The notes under the pieces are model-generated. The model was not told the DNA's origin. It worked only from the letters and a program-made list of their open reading frames with translations, and ran no database searches. Positions 46,050 through 59,040 of a stretch of 64,000 nt of DNA are shown here, one piece after another. This DNA comes from Benincasa hispida. Lineage: Eukaryota; Streptophyta; Magnoliopsida; Cucurbitales; Cucurbitaceae. A program made the position numbers and the translations under genes. The stretch covers positions 84,032,970 to 84,096,969 of the forward strand of contig NC_052357.1 in NCBI RefSeq assembly GCF_009727055.1, read 5' to 3'. How positions within the stretch are numbered: the stretch's first letter is position 1; each line of letters opens with the position of its first letter.

Positions 46050-47469
46050 TTGCTACTTTTCAGTAGAACAATATATGGTAACATCCTCCTTCAAAATCAA
46101 GGTGGTAGAGTGACAACCAACTTGAGTTTGTGAAGCAACTGAAGAAAGCGACTGGGTGACAAAGTTTTTGTGAAGATATCTGCCGGTTGCTCTGTAATGG
46201 AGATGGAGCGCAAGAGAAAAGTATTGCCTAGCTAGAAGATGATGTCGAACAAAGTGACAATCATTTTTAATGCACTTGGTATGTTCATGGAACATATCAT
46301 TGTAAGCAATCTGGATGGCATTACGTTATTACAATGAAGTATACTAACAGATTGTCGAGAAACACCAATATCAACATGAAGCCAGTGAAATCATAGTAAC
46401 TCAGAAGTAGCATCAGTAAGAGCATGATATTCAGATTCTGTACTGGAACGAGAAACAACAATTTATTTCTTACTTCGCCAAGAGATGAGATAATCATATA
46501 AGTAAAAGTAGTAACTTGTGGTGGAACGTCGACCAGTACGTGGGATCACCAGCCCAATCAACAGCAAGGTAGCCAGATAACACTAAGGATGACTTGGAAG
46601 AAAACTAAAGTCTATGGCTAAGAGTACCTTTGACATATCGTAGAATGCGAAGAACAATGGTGAAATGTATAGACCTAGAAGTGGCTAAGAGCTGACTAAT
46701 AATGTGAACAACATATGCAATATCTGGATGGGTCATAGTAAGGTAAATGAGATTACTGACCATATGTTGATAAGGAATGACATCTTTGAGAAGAACACCA
46801 TCAAATGGAATCAAACGAACGTTTAGATCTAATGGTGTTGGTGATATGGTTGACTCAGTAATGTCAGATCAGGATAGAAGATCAGAAGCGTATTTAGTTT
46901 GAGACAAGTAGTAACCATTAGAGTAAGATGAGACCTCAAGTCCAAGGAAGTAACTGAGTGGTCCTAAATCTTTCATCTCAAAGTGTTTCTCCAGATAGTT
47001 TTGCAAGTCAGATATAGTCTGATGCCCATCACCTGTAACTATCATATCATCAACATAGAGAAGGAGAAGAACAATACCATGAAAAGTCTGACGTGTTAAA
47101 AGAGTTGTATCATAGGGATTGGAACAAAATCAAGGTTGGGTGATAATGGAATTAAATGTGGCAAACCATGCTTGTGACGTTTATTTCAGACCATATAAGG
47201 CTCGTTGGAGAAGACATAATTTTTTAGATAGAGAAGTTGTGTCAGGCAGAGGTTTCATATACACCTCCACAGATAGAGTGCCATTGAGAAAGCATTTTTA
47301 ACATCCATCTGCAGAAGGGGTCATTGTTTGGTAGCTGCAATAGCTAAAAGACTGTGAAGAGATGTCATTCGAGCTACTAGAGCAAATGTCTCTTCATAGT
47401 GAATGTCGTATTCTCGAGAATAGCCTTTTGCAACAAGTAGAGCCTTATAACGTTCAATAAAGCCATCAG
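46050..47469 (-). pseudogene. Cop-D: minus-strand Ty1/copia RT-RNase H fragment
   Basis: Reading leftward: RT N-terminus (KGYSREYDIHYEETFA type, about 47440-47380; VKNAFLNGTL about 47300), RALYGLK zone (about 47200), catalytic YVDDMIVTGDG (about 47060-47025), LSYFLGLEVS (about 46960), the QHMVSNLIYLTMTHPDIAYVV block (46814-46605), and the RNase H end with HEHTKCIKNDCHFVRHHLL (46295-46200). Stops and frame breaks throughout. It is from a different copia lineage than Cop-B/C/E (YVDDM, HFVRHHLL). It is cut at 47470 by an L2 LTR; no LTR of its own is visible. Confidence 0.88.
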
Positions 47470-48493
47470 TGTTGGTGTTGACAATCAACAAGCGAAAGCA
47501 ATTAGTATCTTAAATACTCTAATTTCATTAACTTTAGCAACCAAGTAAGCATGTTCAAAATAAGGAAATAGGGTTTCTGAAGTATACCTTTGATGAACTC
47601 TTGAAATCTTCAATTTCAGCTCGACTGTCCCCTCCAACACCTTGAAGACCACCACTTGATCTTTCCTACTATTTTCTTAGCCCTAAGGTGGAACCCAAAC
47701 GAGGTTGAATTAAGGAGAGATTTGGAGGACTTTTTTGGTTTTGGTGTGAAATGGTAGAGAGAACCTTTCTCTCACAAAAACTTAAATTGCATCCATCCTA
47801 TTTCTCAGCAAAATTGATTCATTTTGTTCATCAACAACATGCAACCAATTTGATGAGAAATTGACACCATAACCCCAATATTTTGGGTGGAATAAAAGGT
47901 GTTTAAAGCGGAAAAAGTCCACCAAGTATTTTTTTTTTTTTTTCATTTTCAAACTGAATTCAAATTTCAAATTTCAAAATTTTGATCTAAAATGAAATTA
48001 TAATTTTATATAAAATATTAATTCAACTATTATATTGTATAAAATTCATTAATTTTTAAACAAAATTAATTCCATAAGTAATTTTGTATAAATTTAATTC
48101 TTAATATTAATTAAATAGTTTAATTATTATATTAATTAAATACCAATTCCTCAAACATGAATCCTTATTCATGGATTTATGTAATTAATATTTAAATCAT
48201 ATTTAAATATTATCCAACTCTCCAAATTTATTTAATTCGATAAGTAAACGTTTAATTATATCATATATAATTAATAATTTCCTTAAATTGAATTTGAACG
48301 TTTCAAATTTTCTCATCACTCTATTCTAAGGTTTAATTTGTTTGTGAGCTAGTAGGGGACCTAATGGACCTACAAATCATGGGTTCCAAAAATCCGAGAT
48401 TGACCGGCTAAACTCTTGAACCCAATTAACCAACATTAATTAACTACTGGGTCACCCCACTAAAACCCAGGCACTCCCCTCACTGTAGATCTA

Positions 48494-49149
48494 TGAAGCA
48501 CAAATACTTCATGTGAGGCAAAGAATCAGTATCAGACATGTATTGAGTACCGATACTTCAAATACTTCTCAGATACGTATCTGACACGCGATTTAACGTA
48601 TCTATTTCTATGCGTACTTTTTTTAAAAGAAAAAAGACAAGTAACTCATCTAATCTTTCCCAATCTAGAATTAGGCAACCTATTTAAAAAGCTCACTACT
48701 TGAGTCTAAAACTAAAAGAGAAAAAAAAAAATAACGGACCAAACCCTAGACTAGAATCATCTAATCTCTATCTTCACATTTGAATTCCCACAAAGTCCAC
48801 CAAAATATAAACCATTTGGACATCTTCAACAATAAGTTCTTCGTTTATTTTCATACTTCTTTTTTGCAATATGAGTCACTTTTCTATTGCATTTTATTAA
48901 CTATTGTACTTCAACATCTTAGATGTTACTTTTTTTTGTATTGTATTTCAGTGTTTGTATTCTATTTTGTTCTATTGTTTTTAACTTGTATGCTAAATTT
49001 ATCTATATCCTAGATTTTTTTTAAAGAAAAAAATGTATTTCAACGCATCTTTAGACGTATCCGTATCTAAGTTTTTTAGAAATTGACGAATCGCTGTATC
49101 TGATCGTATCCGTATCGTGTAGTCGTATCTGTGTATGTGCTTCATAGAT
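48494..49149. mobile_element. Mutator-like non-autonomous transposon Mu-2 (656 bp)
   Basis: Perfect 9-bp duplication GTAGATCTA at 48485-48493 and 49150-49158. Inverted ends TGAAGCACAAATAC and TGTGCTTCATAGAT. Subterminal GATACG/CGTATC repeats at both sides (48520-48610, 49060-49130); the middle is AT-rich with no transposase. The uninterrupted L2 copy at 19421 reads through this point. Its left end matches the inverted right end of Mu-1 (GAAGCACAAATACTTC, then CAAAGAATC). Confidence 0.88.
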
Positions 49150-49382
49150 GTAGATCTATTTCTGTACACTTGATATAAACCATAATTAGTAAGTCAACCC
49201 TTCATTCACAGGTTGTTCGTAATAATAGTTGGGTTAAAAGCTATTTTATCTTCAAGATTACATCTTGTTCCTTAAGTCCCACTAATCCTCTAATGAACAA
49301 TTGGTTTGTGATTCAACCACCAAACCGAGTCTATCTCGGGTCAATGAGAGGATGGGGCCCCTTGCTCAAGACTCGGAGTCAA

Positions 49383-50812
49383 TGTTGGTTTTTTGGCCCT
49401 TAATCTCAAATTAATTAATTAATTAATATTTTGATGATAATAAATCTGCTTTTATTCATTAACGAAGAAGATATGGCAGAATAACAGTTCCAATGCAATT
49501 TGAATCGCTCAAATCGGAGTTCAAACGAAGAAGATATGGCAGAAACAAGTTTAACGGGAAAATACTATGGTGGATGACGTGGCATAATCGGACCATTTGT
49601 ATGTAGACATGTGACAACATATTGGTTGAATGGTAGATCATTAAGAGAGTGACACGTGGTGGGCTTTTGATTTTTGGATTGATTTTAAAAAGAAAACAAT
49701 TTTTAAAAAAAAATGAATTAAAAGGAAAATGAATTTAATATTATTTTATGTTTGTGTGTAACGGCTAGTTTTTGACACATGAAATTTTTTATTTTTGGAT
49801 TGATTTTAAAAAGAAAATGAAATTAATATTATTTTATTTTGTGTCTAACGGCTAGTTTTTGACATATGGTATGTTTTTTATTTTTGGATTTATTTTTAAA
49901 ATAAAATGAATTTAATATAATTTTATGTTTGTGTCTAACGGCTAGTTCTTGACACATGGTATGTTTTTTATTTTTGGATTGTTTTAAAAAGAAAATGAAT
50001 TTCAAAACAAAAAAAAAAATTAATATTATATTTTGTTTACGTTTAACGGCTAGTTTAGTTTAAAATCTCCACCATTGATTTTTCTTTTTCCAAAATCCAA
50101 TGATCCAAATTAAATGTGGTTTCCAAAATTTTTTCCCTCTCTATTTGAACCCATCTTCTTCTCCAAATTTCTACAACAACTTTTCACTTTTACAATTCTC
50201 AAAATTAGCCAAAAAAAAGCCACCATTGTTACTCTCTCTACAAGCTTCCAATTTCTTTCTTTTCATCTTATTCTTGAGAGAAATTTCTATTGTATTGTGA
50301 GGATTAAAGTGTGTGAGCTCAATCTTGTATACTCACTCTTTTTAGAGAGTTTCATTGTGTGATTTAAAGTTTCAAAACATTGTAACGGTTGGATTCTAAC
50401 CCATGGAAAGGATCGGGTTTGCTCTTGAACCCGTAAAAGAAGCAAGGTAGCGGTTCGGTTCTCATCCATGGAAAGAGTCAAAAGAATATTTTTTAATCGA
50501 AGTCCCAAGAGGCGCTTGGAAAAGTGGATGTAGGTCGTGTTTGATCGAACCACTATAAAAACCATTGTGTCTTCTTCTCTATCTTTTTCCTAGTTATTCT
50601 TGCATTTAATTTTAATTCCTTAATTTTGTTGGTTGAGATTGATTGAGTATATTGTTACATAATTTTTTATCAATATTGTTATTTAGCATAAATGAGAGTT
50701 TTTATCAATTTAATTTTAAAATATCTAATTAGATCAAATTGAGCATACTTTAAGAAAAAGTTTAATTAAACCATATTCACCCCTCCTCTAGGGTTATCAT
50801 ACCGGTCCAACA
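49383..50812. mobile_element. L4 LTR, copy 2 (1430 bp)
   Basis: TGTTGGTTTTTTGGCCC to CATACCGGTCCAACA, matching 13179-14331 plus 17188-17402. It interrupts L2 between ggagtcaa and attagcacttaagg, which are continuous at about 20530 in L2 copy 1. No clear 5-bp duplication. A three- to fourfold internal repeat of 'gtgtctaacggctagtt...gacacatgg' phrases lies at about 49750-50060. Confidence 0.8.
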
Positions 50813-51293
50813 ATTAGCACTTAAGGAAACAACCTCTCTACTATCCCTAAAAGTGAGTCGGAGTGAATTCCGTTTTGCACCTTATGTCCTCAGTTATCTA
50901 TCCGGTTCTACCCCTGAAACGGGGGGCTTAATGAGCTGGCGCTATTGGGCCAACCCTCACCCATGCAAATCTCAGGATAATCCCGAATAAATAGGAGTTC
51001 ATAGTTAGCTTAGAATTAAGGTCAAGTTACCTAGGTTATTGCTTTGAAATAGTCATTCTTAAACAATAAACAGTGTTATAAAGTAAGATTGACTTATTTC
51101 TTAGTCCAGTCTTATACAAACTCTTTGCACATGATGTCTCCACTCGCATGTCTCCACATGAACAATTTAGGATCACATTGTTTGTACTAAATATAAAGTG
51201 GGCCACATCCAATGTGTCCCCAGAATAAGGTACCCAGCCTTATCCATATACTATAGACCATTTTGGCTATCTACTCAAACTTGATCCACTCTT

Positions 51294-52844
51294 TGTTAGG
51301 CTTGATGCCCTAAATCTCGTAGGGTTCTATAGTTTGTAAATGATCTGAACAAACTCATTGTTTATTTAATAAAATATATGATATTTTATTCCACATTTTG
51401 TTGCATTAACCACAAACCAATAAACTAGCATTCAAGGTTATCTTGTAGCTTAAACATGTATGTAGAGACATACAGATGGATCATGTTTAAGTGATAACCT
51501 AAATGGTCTGTAGTATATGGATAAGGCTAGGTACCTTATCCTGGTGACACTATGAGTATGACTCGCTTTGTAGGTGTTACAATTGTTGTAAAGTGCTACA
51601 AATGATATGATCCTGATCATTCATGTATAAACATGTGAGCGGGAATATTCTAAACAAAGGAGTTTGTATAAGATCGGACCACGAAATGTAGTCTCATTAT
51701 ATAACGTCGTTCATAATAGAGACTTGCATTTCACCAGGATGACCATAGGTAACATGACCTGAATCCTGAGTGAGTTGTGAACTCCTGACTATGAGGGCGG
51801 TTCTTTCATGTGTATGGGTGAGAGTGGCCAGATTGTTGACTCAACAAGCCTACCATTTTGGGGATTCGTCTGATTGGGGAGTTGCAAACACAGCTACACA
51901 AGAAGGAATTCACTCATTTCCCGAGGTCGGAGTAAGTAGATAAATTGCTCCCTTAAGGGCTAATTTCAGGGTTTGAACAATGTGGCGCCACACTCTCTCC
52001 TGGCCTAAAAGTTGTTTAGTCATAATTAGACTATGATCTATAGTTAATTAGAGGGATCAATGGTACTTAAGGAGTTAGATGTAACTACAGGGGCAAAACG
52101 GTAATTTTGGCCCAGTTGTACTTACTAGCAATTTGTGAAGGGTCATCATACTGTTGATTGGTTATATCCAATGGACACAAAAATATATCTGTAGTACGAA
52201 GAGTGTAGCTGTCGGTCTTTAGTGTAGCTGTCGGTCTTTAGTGGAGTGTTTGACAGTTAATAGATGATGAATAGTTTAATTAAAGAGTTTGATTAATTAT
52301 TCATGTACTGTTGGAGGTTCAAGCTACATGTCCCGAGGTCCCCTTGGTAGCTCAATAGGATTAAATGAGAATCAGTTTTTGGATTAATTTGAATTGTTCG
52401 AATTAATTGAGGGGTTTAATTATATATTATATAATTAAGTTATTTTAATTATATGTGATATAATTATTATAATGTATTTGATACGTTAAAACTTTAGTGA
52501 GAGGAAATAAATATTTGAATATGATTCAAATATTATTAATATGAATTGGATTCATAATTGTTAAATTTAATATAAATGTGATTTATATTAAATGTCATAT
52601 GAGAGAGAAAAGAATCTATAGATTATATTGTATATGATACAATATTAAGCTATATATTATATGTTATATTTGATATAATATATAATTTAACATATATATT
52701 ATATGATATGTTAGTTATCATATTTATATAAATTAATTGTTATTTTAATTTAAATGAGGGAGGGAGTCAACTCCCTCCCCCTCTTTTTTCTCCACCCACG
52801 TAAATAGGTGGTTGCTGTATTTTGGCTTTTGAAAGAGAGGAGAG
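51294..52844 (+). mobile_element. L5-type copia LTR, plus orientation, right end lost
   Basis: TGTTAGGCTTGATGCCCTAAA start, similar to the inverted Cop-C LTR (TGTTGGGGTTGATG). It carries family phrases such as CATGTATGTAGAGACATACA, ATAAGGTACCTTATCCTGG and AATTCACTC. It breaks off near 52844, where minus-strand Cop-E RT sequence starts without a TG..CA border. Inferred deletion or rearrangement junction. Confidence 0.7.
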
Positions 52845-54910
52845 AGTCTCCTCATAGTCAACTCCTTCAACCTTGGTATAACCCTTTGTCACCAGTCTAG
52901 TTTTGAAGGTTTGTACCCTTCCATCAGCACCATGTTTCCTCTTGTAGATCTATTTACAACTTATAAGTTTAACCCCATCAGGTTGGTCTACAAGATCCCA
53001 TATAGAATTGAAGTACATAGACTCCATTTCGAGATCCATTACTTTGATCCATTCATCTTTGTTAATATCTCCCATTGCCTTATTGTAAAACAATGGATCT
53101 CAACTTCACCATCAGCTACCATAGCCAGGATTTTTGTTAAACCCATATAGCGAACAGGTGGGTTTGCAACCCTCCCACTACGTCAAGGTTCCCTCAACAC
53201 TTGAGGTGGATTTGACCTACTAGATGATCCTACTTCAACAACTCTTGTTGAGTTACTAGGTTCTTCAACAACTCTTGTTGAAGATTCAGTAGTTTCTTTG
53301 GAAATTTCATTCAACACAATCTTACTTCTGGGCTTGTGCTCCCTTATGTGGTCTTCTTCAAGAAAAGTAGCATTTATCAATACAAACACTTTGTTTTCTT
53401 TAGGTTCAAAGAAGTAACCACCTCTCGTTCCTTTTAGGTAGCCTACAAATAGGCACAATCTTGAACGTGGTTCCAATTTCTTAGGATTAGCCTCAAGCAC
53501 ATGTGCTGGAAAACCCCAGATTCTGAAATGACGTAAACTAGCTTTACGACCATTCCATAACTTCAAAGGTATTCTAACAACACTCTTGGAAGGAACACAG
53601 TTCAAGATGTACGCTGCGGTCTCTATTGCATAACTCTAAAACGAGTCAGGTAAGGAAGCATAACTCATCATAGACCGGACCATGTTCGACAGGGTTCGAT
53701 TTCTCCTATATGATACATCATTTGTTGAGGTGTACCAGGTACTGAGAGTTGAGATACTATTCCAAGTTCTATCAAATAGTTCTGGAATGTTAAATCCATA
53801 AACTCTCCACCTCGATCAGATCAAAATGTTTTAATTGTTCTGTTTAATACATTTTTAACTTCAGCCTTGAATTTTTTTGAACTTTTCAAAAGATTCAGAC
53901 TTATGTTGCATTAAATAAACTACTCATATCTTGAATAATCATCAGTAAAAGTGATGAAATATTCATAACATCTCCTAGTTTTTACATTCATCAGACCATA
54001 GAGGTCTGAATGTAATAGCTCTAAAGGTTCATTAGCCCTATGTCCCTTTCTAGTAAAAGGTCACTTAGTCATTTTGCCTTCAAGGCATGACTCACACACA
54101 GGTAAAGAATTTTTTTCTAACTCATTTAGAAGTTCATTCTTCACCAACCTCTCAATCCTATTGAGATTGATGTGTCCTAGTCTTAGGTGCCAAAGTTGGG
54201 CATTTTCTTTAGGAGAAATTTTAAGTCTTTTATGTTGAGTGACTGCAGTCTTAAACATTTCTATGTTATGGAGGGCATTAGTTGCTAACGATTTTAGCAT
54301 ATAAAGATTATTTTGTAGTTTTGCAGAACAAATATCAACACAATTTTTGGAAATAAACACTTTATTTACAATGAAGTTGATACAATATGAATGTTCAAGG
54401 AAACACTTTAAAGATACAAGGTTCCTTTTTAAATCAAGAACTACATAAACATTTTCTAAAATAAGAAAATTGTGCTGTAAAGTCAACCGGAGACCTTCCA
54501 CTCCACAGCTGAGACGACGTGTCAGTTCCAACCTGTATCGTCATCTCACCAGCATCTAGTTGCCACAAGGAAATAATTTCCTGAAATGAAGAACAAACAT
54601 GGTTAGTGGCCCCAGAGTCTATAATTCAGGCAGAATCATTATTCTCCACTAAAACGGTTTCCAATACAAGTAAATCATATTTACCTTGTTTGACCTTCTT
54701 CTTTTCTGCCAAGTATTTGGGGCAGTTCCTCTTCCAATGACCATCTTGGTTGCAATGGAAATAGATTCCCTTTGTAGCCTTGATGAGTTTTCTACCCCTT
54801 TGAGCAACAACTACAAGGTTAGCTTTCCCCTTTCCACCCACCTTCTTCTTCCACTTTTTAGTGTCGGAGGAAGAAGGTGCATACTTAGTTTCAGAGGTCA
54901 ACCTTTATGA
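52845..54910 (-). pseudogene. Cop-E pol relic: zinc knuckle, protease, integrase, RT start
   Basis: Leftward: zinc knuckle CNQDGHWKRNC (about 54760-54725); protease IIDSGATNHV (about 54625-54595, with a stop just before it); pre-integrase (54531-54061) with LWHLRLGHINLNRIERLV and CESCLEGKMTK; integrase core with a degraded catalytic block near 53820; integrase C-terminus (53605-53183) with KLEPRSRLCLFVGYLKGTRGGYFF; RT start to 52845. Frameshifts between blocks. Family role: element cDNA synthesis and integration. Confidence 0.88.
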
Positions 54911-55552
54911 AACTTTTTAGAAAATGAAGCAACATTTGCTTCACCCTTCTGCTCCTTGCTTTTTCATCAAGGATTGGAAGGTTTGTAGCTCATTGAGTAG
55001 AGTGGTCAAGTTGTAGTCAATCCTGTTCAAAACAACATTACTACGGAAATGTAGGAAACTTTCAAGTAAAAATTCCAAAATGAAGCTAACCTAATTGGCT
55101 TCATCAATGCTAGACTCATTCATCTCTGCCACGTTGAAGTGGACCATCATGTTGAGTACATGTTCTCGAACAGATGCCCCTTCTTGCATACGGACATTGA
55201 AGATGTGTTTAAGAGAGTCATGTCTGAGCTGTGCAGACGATTGTCCGAACATTCCCCTCAGGGACTCCATGATCTCACGAGCTGTGAGCATGGACTCATG
55301 CTTCTTGGCCAATACTTCGTTAAGACTAGCCAATATATACGCTCGGGCTTTTTTGTTTTCCCGTGTCCAATGTTCGTATGCTTTCTGAACGTTTTGAGGA
55401 GCATTGTGAGCTGGAATGGGAAGACGATCCTCCATCAGGACAAAACGAAGATCATCAATGATCAGTATTGTGTTGATTATATTTTTCCAACTAGCGTAAT
55501 TCTCTCCCGTTAATTTATCCGCGGGGAGTAAACTTAAAGTAGCAGTAGCCAT
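54911..55552 (-). pseudogene. Cop-E gag (largely intact N-terminal 153 codons)
   Basis: ATG at 55552 starts MATATLSLLPADKLTGENYA; a UBN2-type copia gag follows, with the typical W(K)NII, YEHWTRENKKARAYILASL and ESMLTAREIMESLRGMFG blocks and HFNVAEMNESSIDEAN. A stop after residue 153 (about 55091) breaks it; related sequence continues to about 54911. Gag forms the particle shell. It retains the longest intact gag N-terminus in the window. Confidence 0.9.
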
Positions 55553-57071
55553 GTTAAAAAAACTTGCTGAAAAATAACAAACTATTTATATTTAGTCTAC
55601 TTGCATTAAAACACTTATGACAACCAAATAGATTTTTAGTAAAATAGTCTAGTGTACCCTAAGTTACATCTATTTTGCAATGATGTTTCAATGAGGCAGG
55701 ACAAAAGTCACCGTAGGGTGATCAAGTGCCCCTTCATTGAAATGAGGCATTCTAAATCATTAGACAGAAACAATACCTTTTCACTGCAACTAACACTCAC
55801 CATTGTTCGGTCCAAAATTTATTAACATCCTTAACAATTCTGTGTAAGTGTAACCCTTCATTTTAGGTTCTAGAGTTTCGTCCCAATGAGTCAACCATAA
55901 GGAAAAACCGATTAGGACATGAAACTAAAGCGACCCTATCCATTTCTAGAGATTGAATAAAGCGTCATGCAATACTGCCATCCTTGCCATCCTTTAAGGG
56001 GACACCCACGATGCAACAAGGTGATGAATGAAACTTTATTTAACCTAATGAGAGAGACCGAGGGATGTGTTGTCACACGTCCCGCTCCCACTTACTATAA
56101 ACAATCTTTCCATTCACCTTGTTATTGACCTACCCAAATGTCACCCGTAAGGGGACATCCATGGTGCCTCGAGGTCGAGAGTAGATCTCACAGTGTGAAT
56201 TTATAGGGAGCAACGTGTAGAGGATAAAATGAAGTATCATATACCTCATTTTCCTTCCATTGAGTGTTTTACGTAGGGTTAATTAACTTAGGAAAAATTC
56301 GGCTATTGATTTTATCTAAGTGTTTGTTTAATTTGCTAAAAAACAACGCTTGTCTTTGATGATTAAACAATTTTGATTGAAGTCTCATTAAACTCTTTAG
56401 TAGAATTTGATCAAACTTGCATGGATGTAACAAATCTATCTAATTCACCTTTCTAGGTAGGTTCCCGGGTAGGGGTGCGACGTTTCCATTAACTTAAGTA
56501 CCCTAACCTAACCCAAACCCACCTTAGACAAAAGGTCTTTATAGATACATTTGTTACATATTTAATCTTTTATTAAAAATCAATTTACCGATTAAAAGAT
56601 TAAACTAAGATTTCTAATCTCATTAGAAATGTGATCTTAGGTCTATCTCAATCATATTTTAAAACAATTTTAAAAATGATTATAGCCTAAGGTTTACATG
56701 CAACTCTTAATTATTGATTTTAATTCTAATTTCATTTAGTTATAACGATTATAAATAAATGAAATAATTAAAACATCCATTGCATGCTTGACATACTTCA
56801 GTTAATCATAACATTTATAAATTAACCTAAGGTAATGTCTTGTTTCATGCAATCTCCATTCATTACTAATACATATAACAATTATATAACTAGGTAATGA
56901 ATCATATTATAGCATACTTTCATACATTCATTCAACCATATATTATAACAATGATAATATACATGATGCATGGAAATGCTATAATGCATGCATACATATA
57001 CTATAACATTTATACTATATGATGCATGAACATACTTTATAATTTAAATCATGCATATTCATATATATTAT
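55553..57071 (-). other. Cop-E untranslated leader, part 1
   Basis: Matches the Cop-C leader (31147-32650) along most of its length and contains no coding frame. Interrupted at 57071 (flank ATTAT) and resumes at 63331-63355 with taacacttataataaaatgatgcat, again matching Cop-C (about 32628-32655). Confidence 0.85.
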
Positions 57072-57599
57072 TGTTGAGAATGCCCTAGAACTCGCAGTTC
57101 GTGTTAAACATTCTATTTGTCAATAATAATGAGTTGTTTATTGCATTCTATTATGAAAATCTAATAAACATATCCATGATCATAGTCTGAATACTGTAAC
57201 TTTATGTAGTGATATAAACAGGATCAAGTTAACAGAATATAGCCTAAATAGTCTAATATGTAACATCCCACATTTTTTTTTTTTATTTTATTTAATAATA
57301 ATGTAATTTTTAGTAACTTTATTAGTTAGAAATTTAGTAATTGTCCTTAGTTGGAGGGCATGTTTGGAATTTTGGATTTGAAGTATAAGTGTGAGAATTT
57401 AAGTGTTGGCGTGAAAATTATTCAATTTTGAAATTCAATTTGAAAATTAATGACATGAATTAAATTTTCTTTTGAAAATGAAAGGAATTTAATAGTATAA
57501 AGTGGAATCAAGAAATGAATTAAATATATATTATACTATTTCCTTTTTAGTTATTATTATTATTATTATCTTTTTTTTTAAAAAAAAAAAAAAAACCAA

Positions 57600-58062
57600 A
57601 CATTCATTCTTCCTCTCGCAAAAAGGAACCCCCACCCTCGTTGTTATCTCTTCCGTCGCCACCTCCCTCATTGCCCAAACTCCAATCGTTCGTTGCGCTG
57701 CCGATTCTCCTTTCGGCCACCACAGACCGTCCGTGCGACTCCCCATACCCTCCTCTGTCATCCATCTGAGTTGCACAAATCTCGCCCAACCGAAGAGCCG
57801 TCCGGAGTCGCAACGATCTCGCCAGTGGGAGGATCCGTCCGTCTGAGTTGCTGCTGCCTGCTTCGACCCGAAACCGGAGGAGCCCGCCGTTCGCAGCCGC
57901 ATGCCACTCCTCCGTTCAGCCCTACAAACCTCTGCACCGCTGGTCCGCCGCCATAGATCTGTCCAACGGGCTACTCCAGTGTCTGTCACGGGACCGCCAT
58001 TCAACTCCAGTTTCCCGCCGCCGACTCTTGGTTTTGAACAGATCTTGGATTTAGGTAAGGTC
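57600..58062. other. GC-rich block in L3 copy 2
   Basis: About 460 bp visibly richer in C and G (ccgtcgccacctcc, cgaaaccggaggagcccgccg, cccgccgccgactc) than anything else in the window outside the WRKY exons. Long frames occur on both strands (189 codons on the minus, 57531-58100), but with no recognisable domain. It ends GATTTAGGTAAGG, a good splice-donor match. It could be the LTR promoter/leader or a captured gene piece. Confidence 0.5.
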
Positions 58063-58788
58063 AATGTTATGAGATGGATTTCTTGAAGGATTTTTGACAC
58101 CCATTGATTATTGGATTAAATAATCATTTAATTCATGTTTTGAAGGTTCTAAGTTGTCGTTCGTTGGAATTAGAATTTGTTAGAAGGAGATTTTGGAGTC
58201 GAGATTTTGGGAGTGGTTGTTGATCAAGTTCTTAAGGTAAGCTTTTGGGTAGTTTGAATTTGAATCTGAGGTTTCACAATTATTGTTGGACTGAAATTTA
58301 ATGGTTGTATTCATATGTTAGGGCTGTTACTTCAAACCGCTGTCATCGTTTGGTTGTCTGATTGTATCTGTGGATTTTCGATTAAGGTAAGTAATCTTAT
58401 CACTGGAACTGCCCACGAGCCAGGCTTTAGTTGTATGCTAGCATGGTGAGTGTATGTTATGGTAAATTGTTAGCATGTTGATTGATAGTATGACCTGAAT
58501 CAAAGTATGTTCTGGCACGAGTTCTGAATTGTTTAAATACACAATCGTTAGCATGTGATGGTATGTGTTTTCATATGTCGACGTCTGATCTGCTGGTGTT
58601 GAGGCATACTTGTATGTTGTAGAATTATGATGTAAGGTTTACATGAACGTTGTATAATATGTTGTTGAGGATTATGTGTATGTGATGGAGCCATGGTACC
58701 ACGGATTTCATGTATGTTTTAGAATTGTATGGTGTTGATTCTTAGAACGTTGAGACTGTGTGAATATCCTCATTGATTAGTTAGATGC

Positions 58789-59040
58789 TCACCAGTTTGT
58801 GTTTCCTTCGGGATTCACCAGTTTTGTGTTTTCTTCGGGATTCACCAGTTTATGTTTCCTTCGAGATTCACCAGTTTTTTGTTTCCTTCGGGATTCACCA
58901 GTTTTGTGTTTCCTTCAAGATTCACCAGTTTTGTGTTTCCTTCGGGATTCACCAGTTTGTGTTTCCTTCGGGATTCACCAGTTTTGTGTTTCCTCCGGGA
59001 GTCACCAGTTTTGTGTTTCCTTCGGGATTCACCAGTTTTA
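58789..59040. repeat. 26-27-bp minisatellite, about 9 units, in L3 copy 2
   Basis: Units CACCAGTTTTGTGTTTCCTT then CGGGATT, the reverse complement of the array at 14877-15303 but about 9 rather than 16 copies. The frames across it (58785-59108) are repeat by-products. Confidence 0.95.

Larger units (their letters stand above)
47470..51293. mobile_element. L2 LTR, copy 2, split by Mu-2 and an L4 LTR, right end lost
   Basis: TGTTGGTGTTGACAATC start, then sequence in the same order as 19421-21205 (e.g. CTAGTAGGGGACCTAATGGACC, CACTTAAGGAAACAACCTC, GATGTCTCCACTCGCATG). It stops at GATCCACTCTT (51293), short of the expected CCCAACA end, where another LTR starts. Contains Mu-2 (48494-49149) and L4 copy 2 (49383-50812). 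Confidence 0.8.

Noticed and set aside
57531..58100. 189-codon minus-strand frame
   Set aside because: Lies in the GC-rich LTR block where stops are rare by composition; low-complexity ends (Phe/Lys/Ile runs) and no domain recognised.
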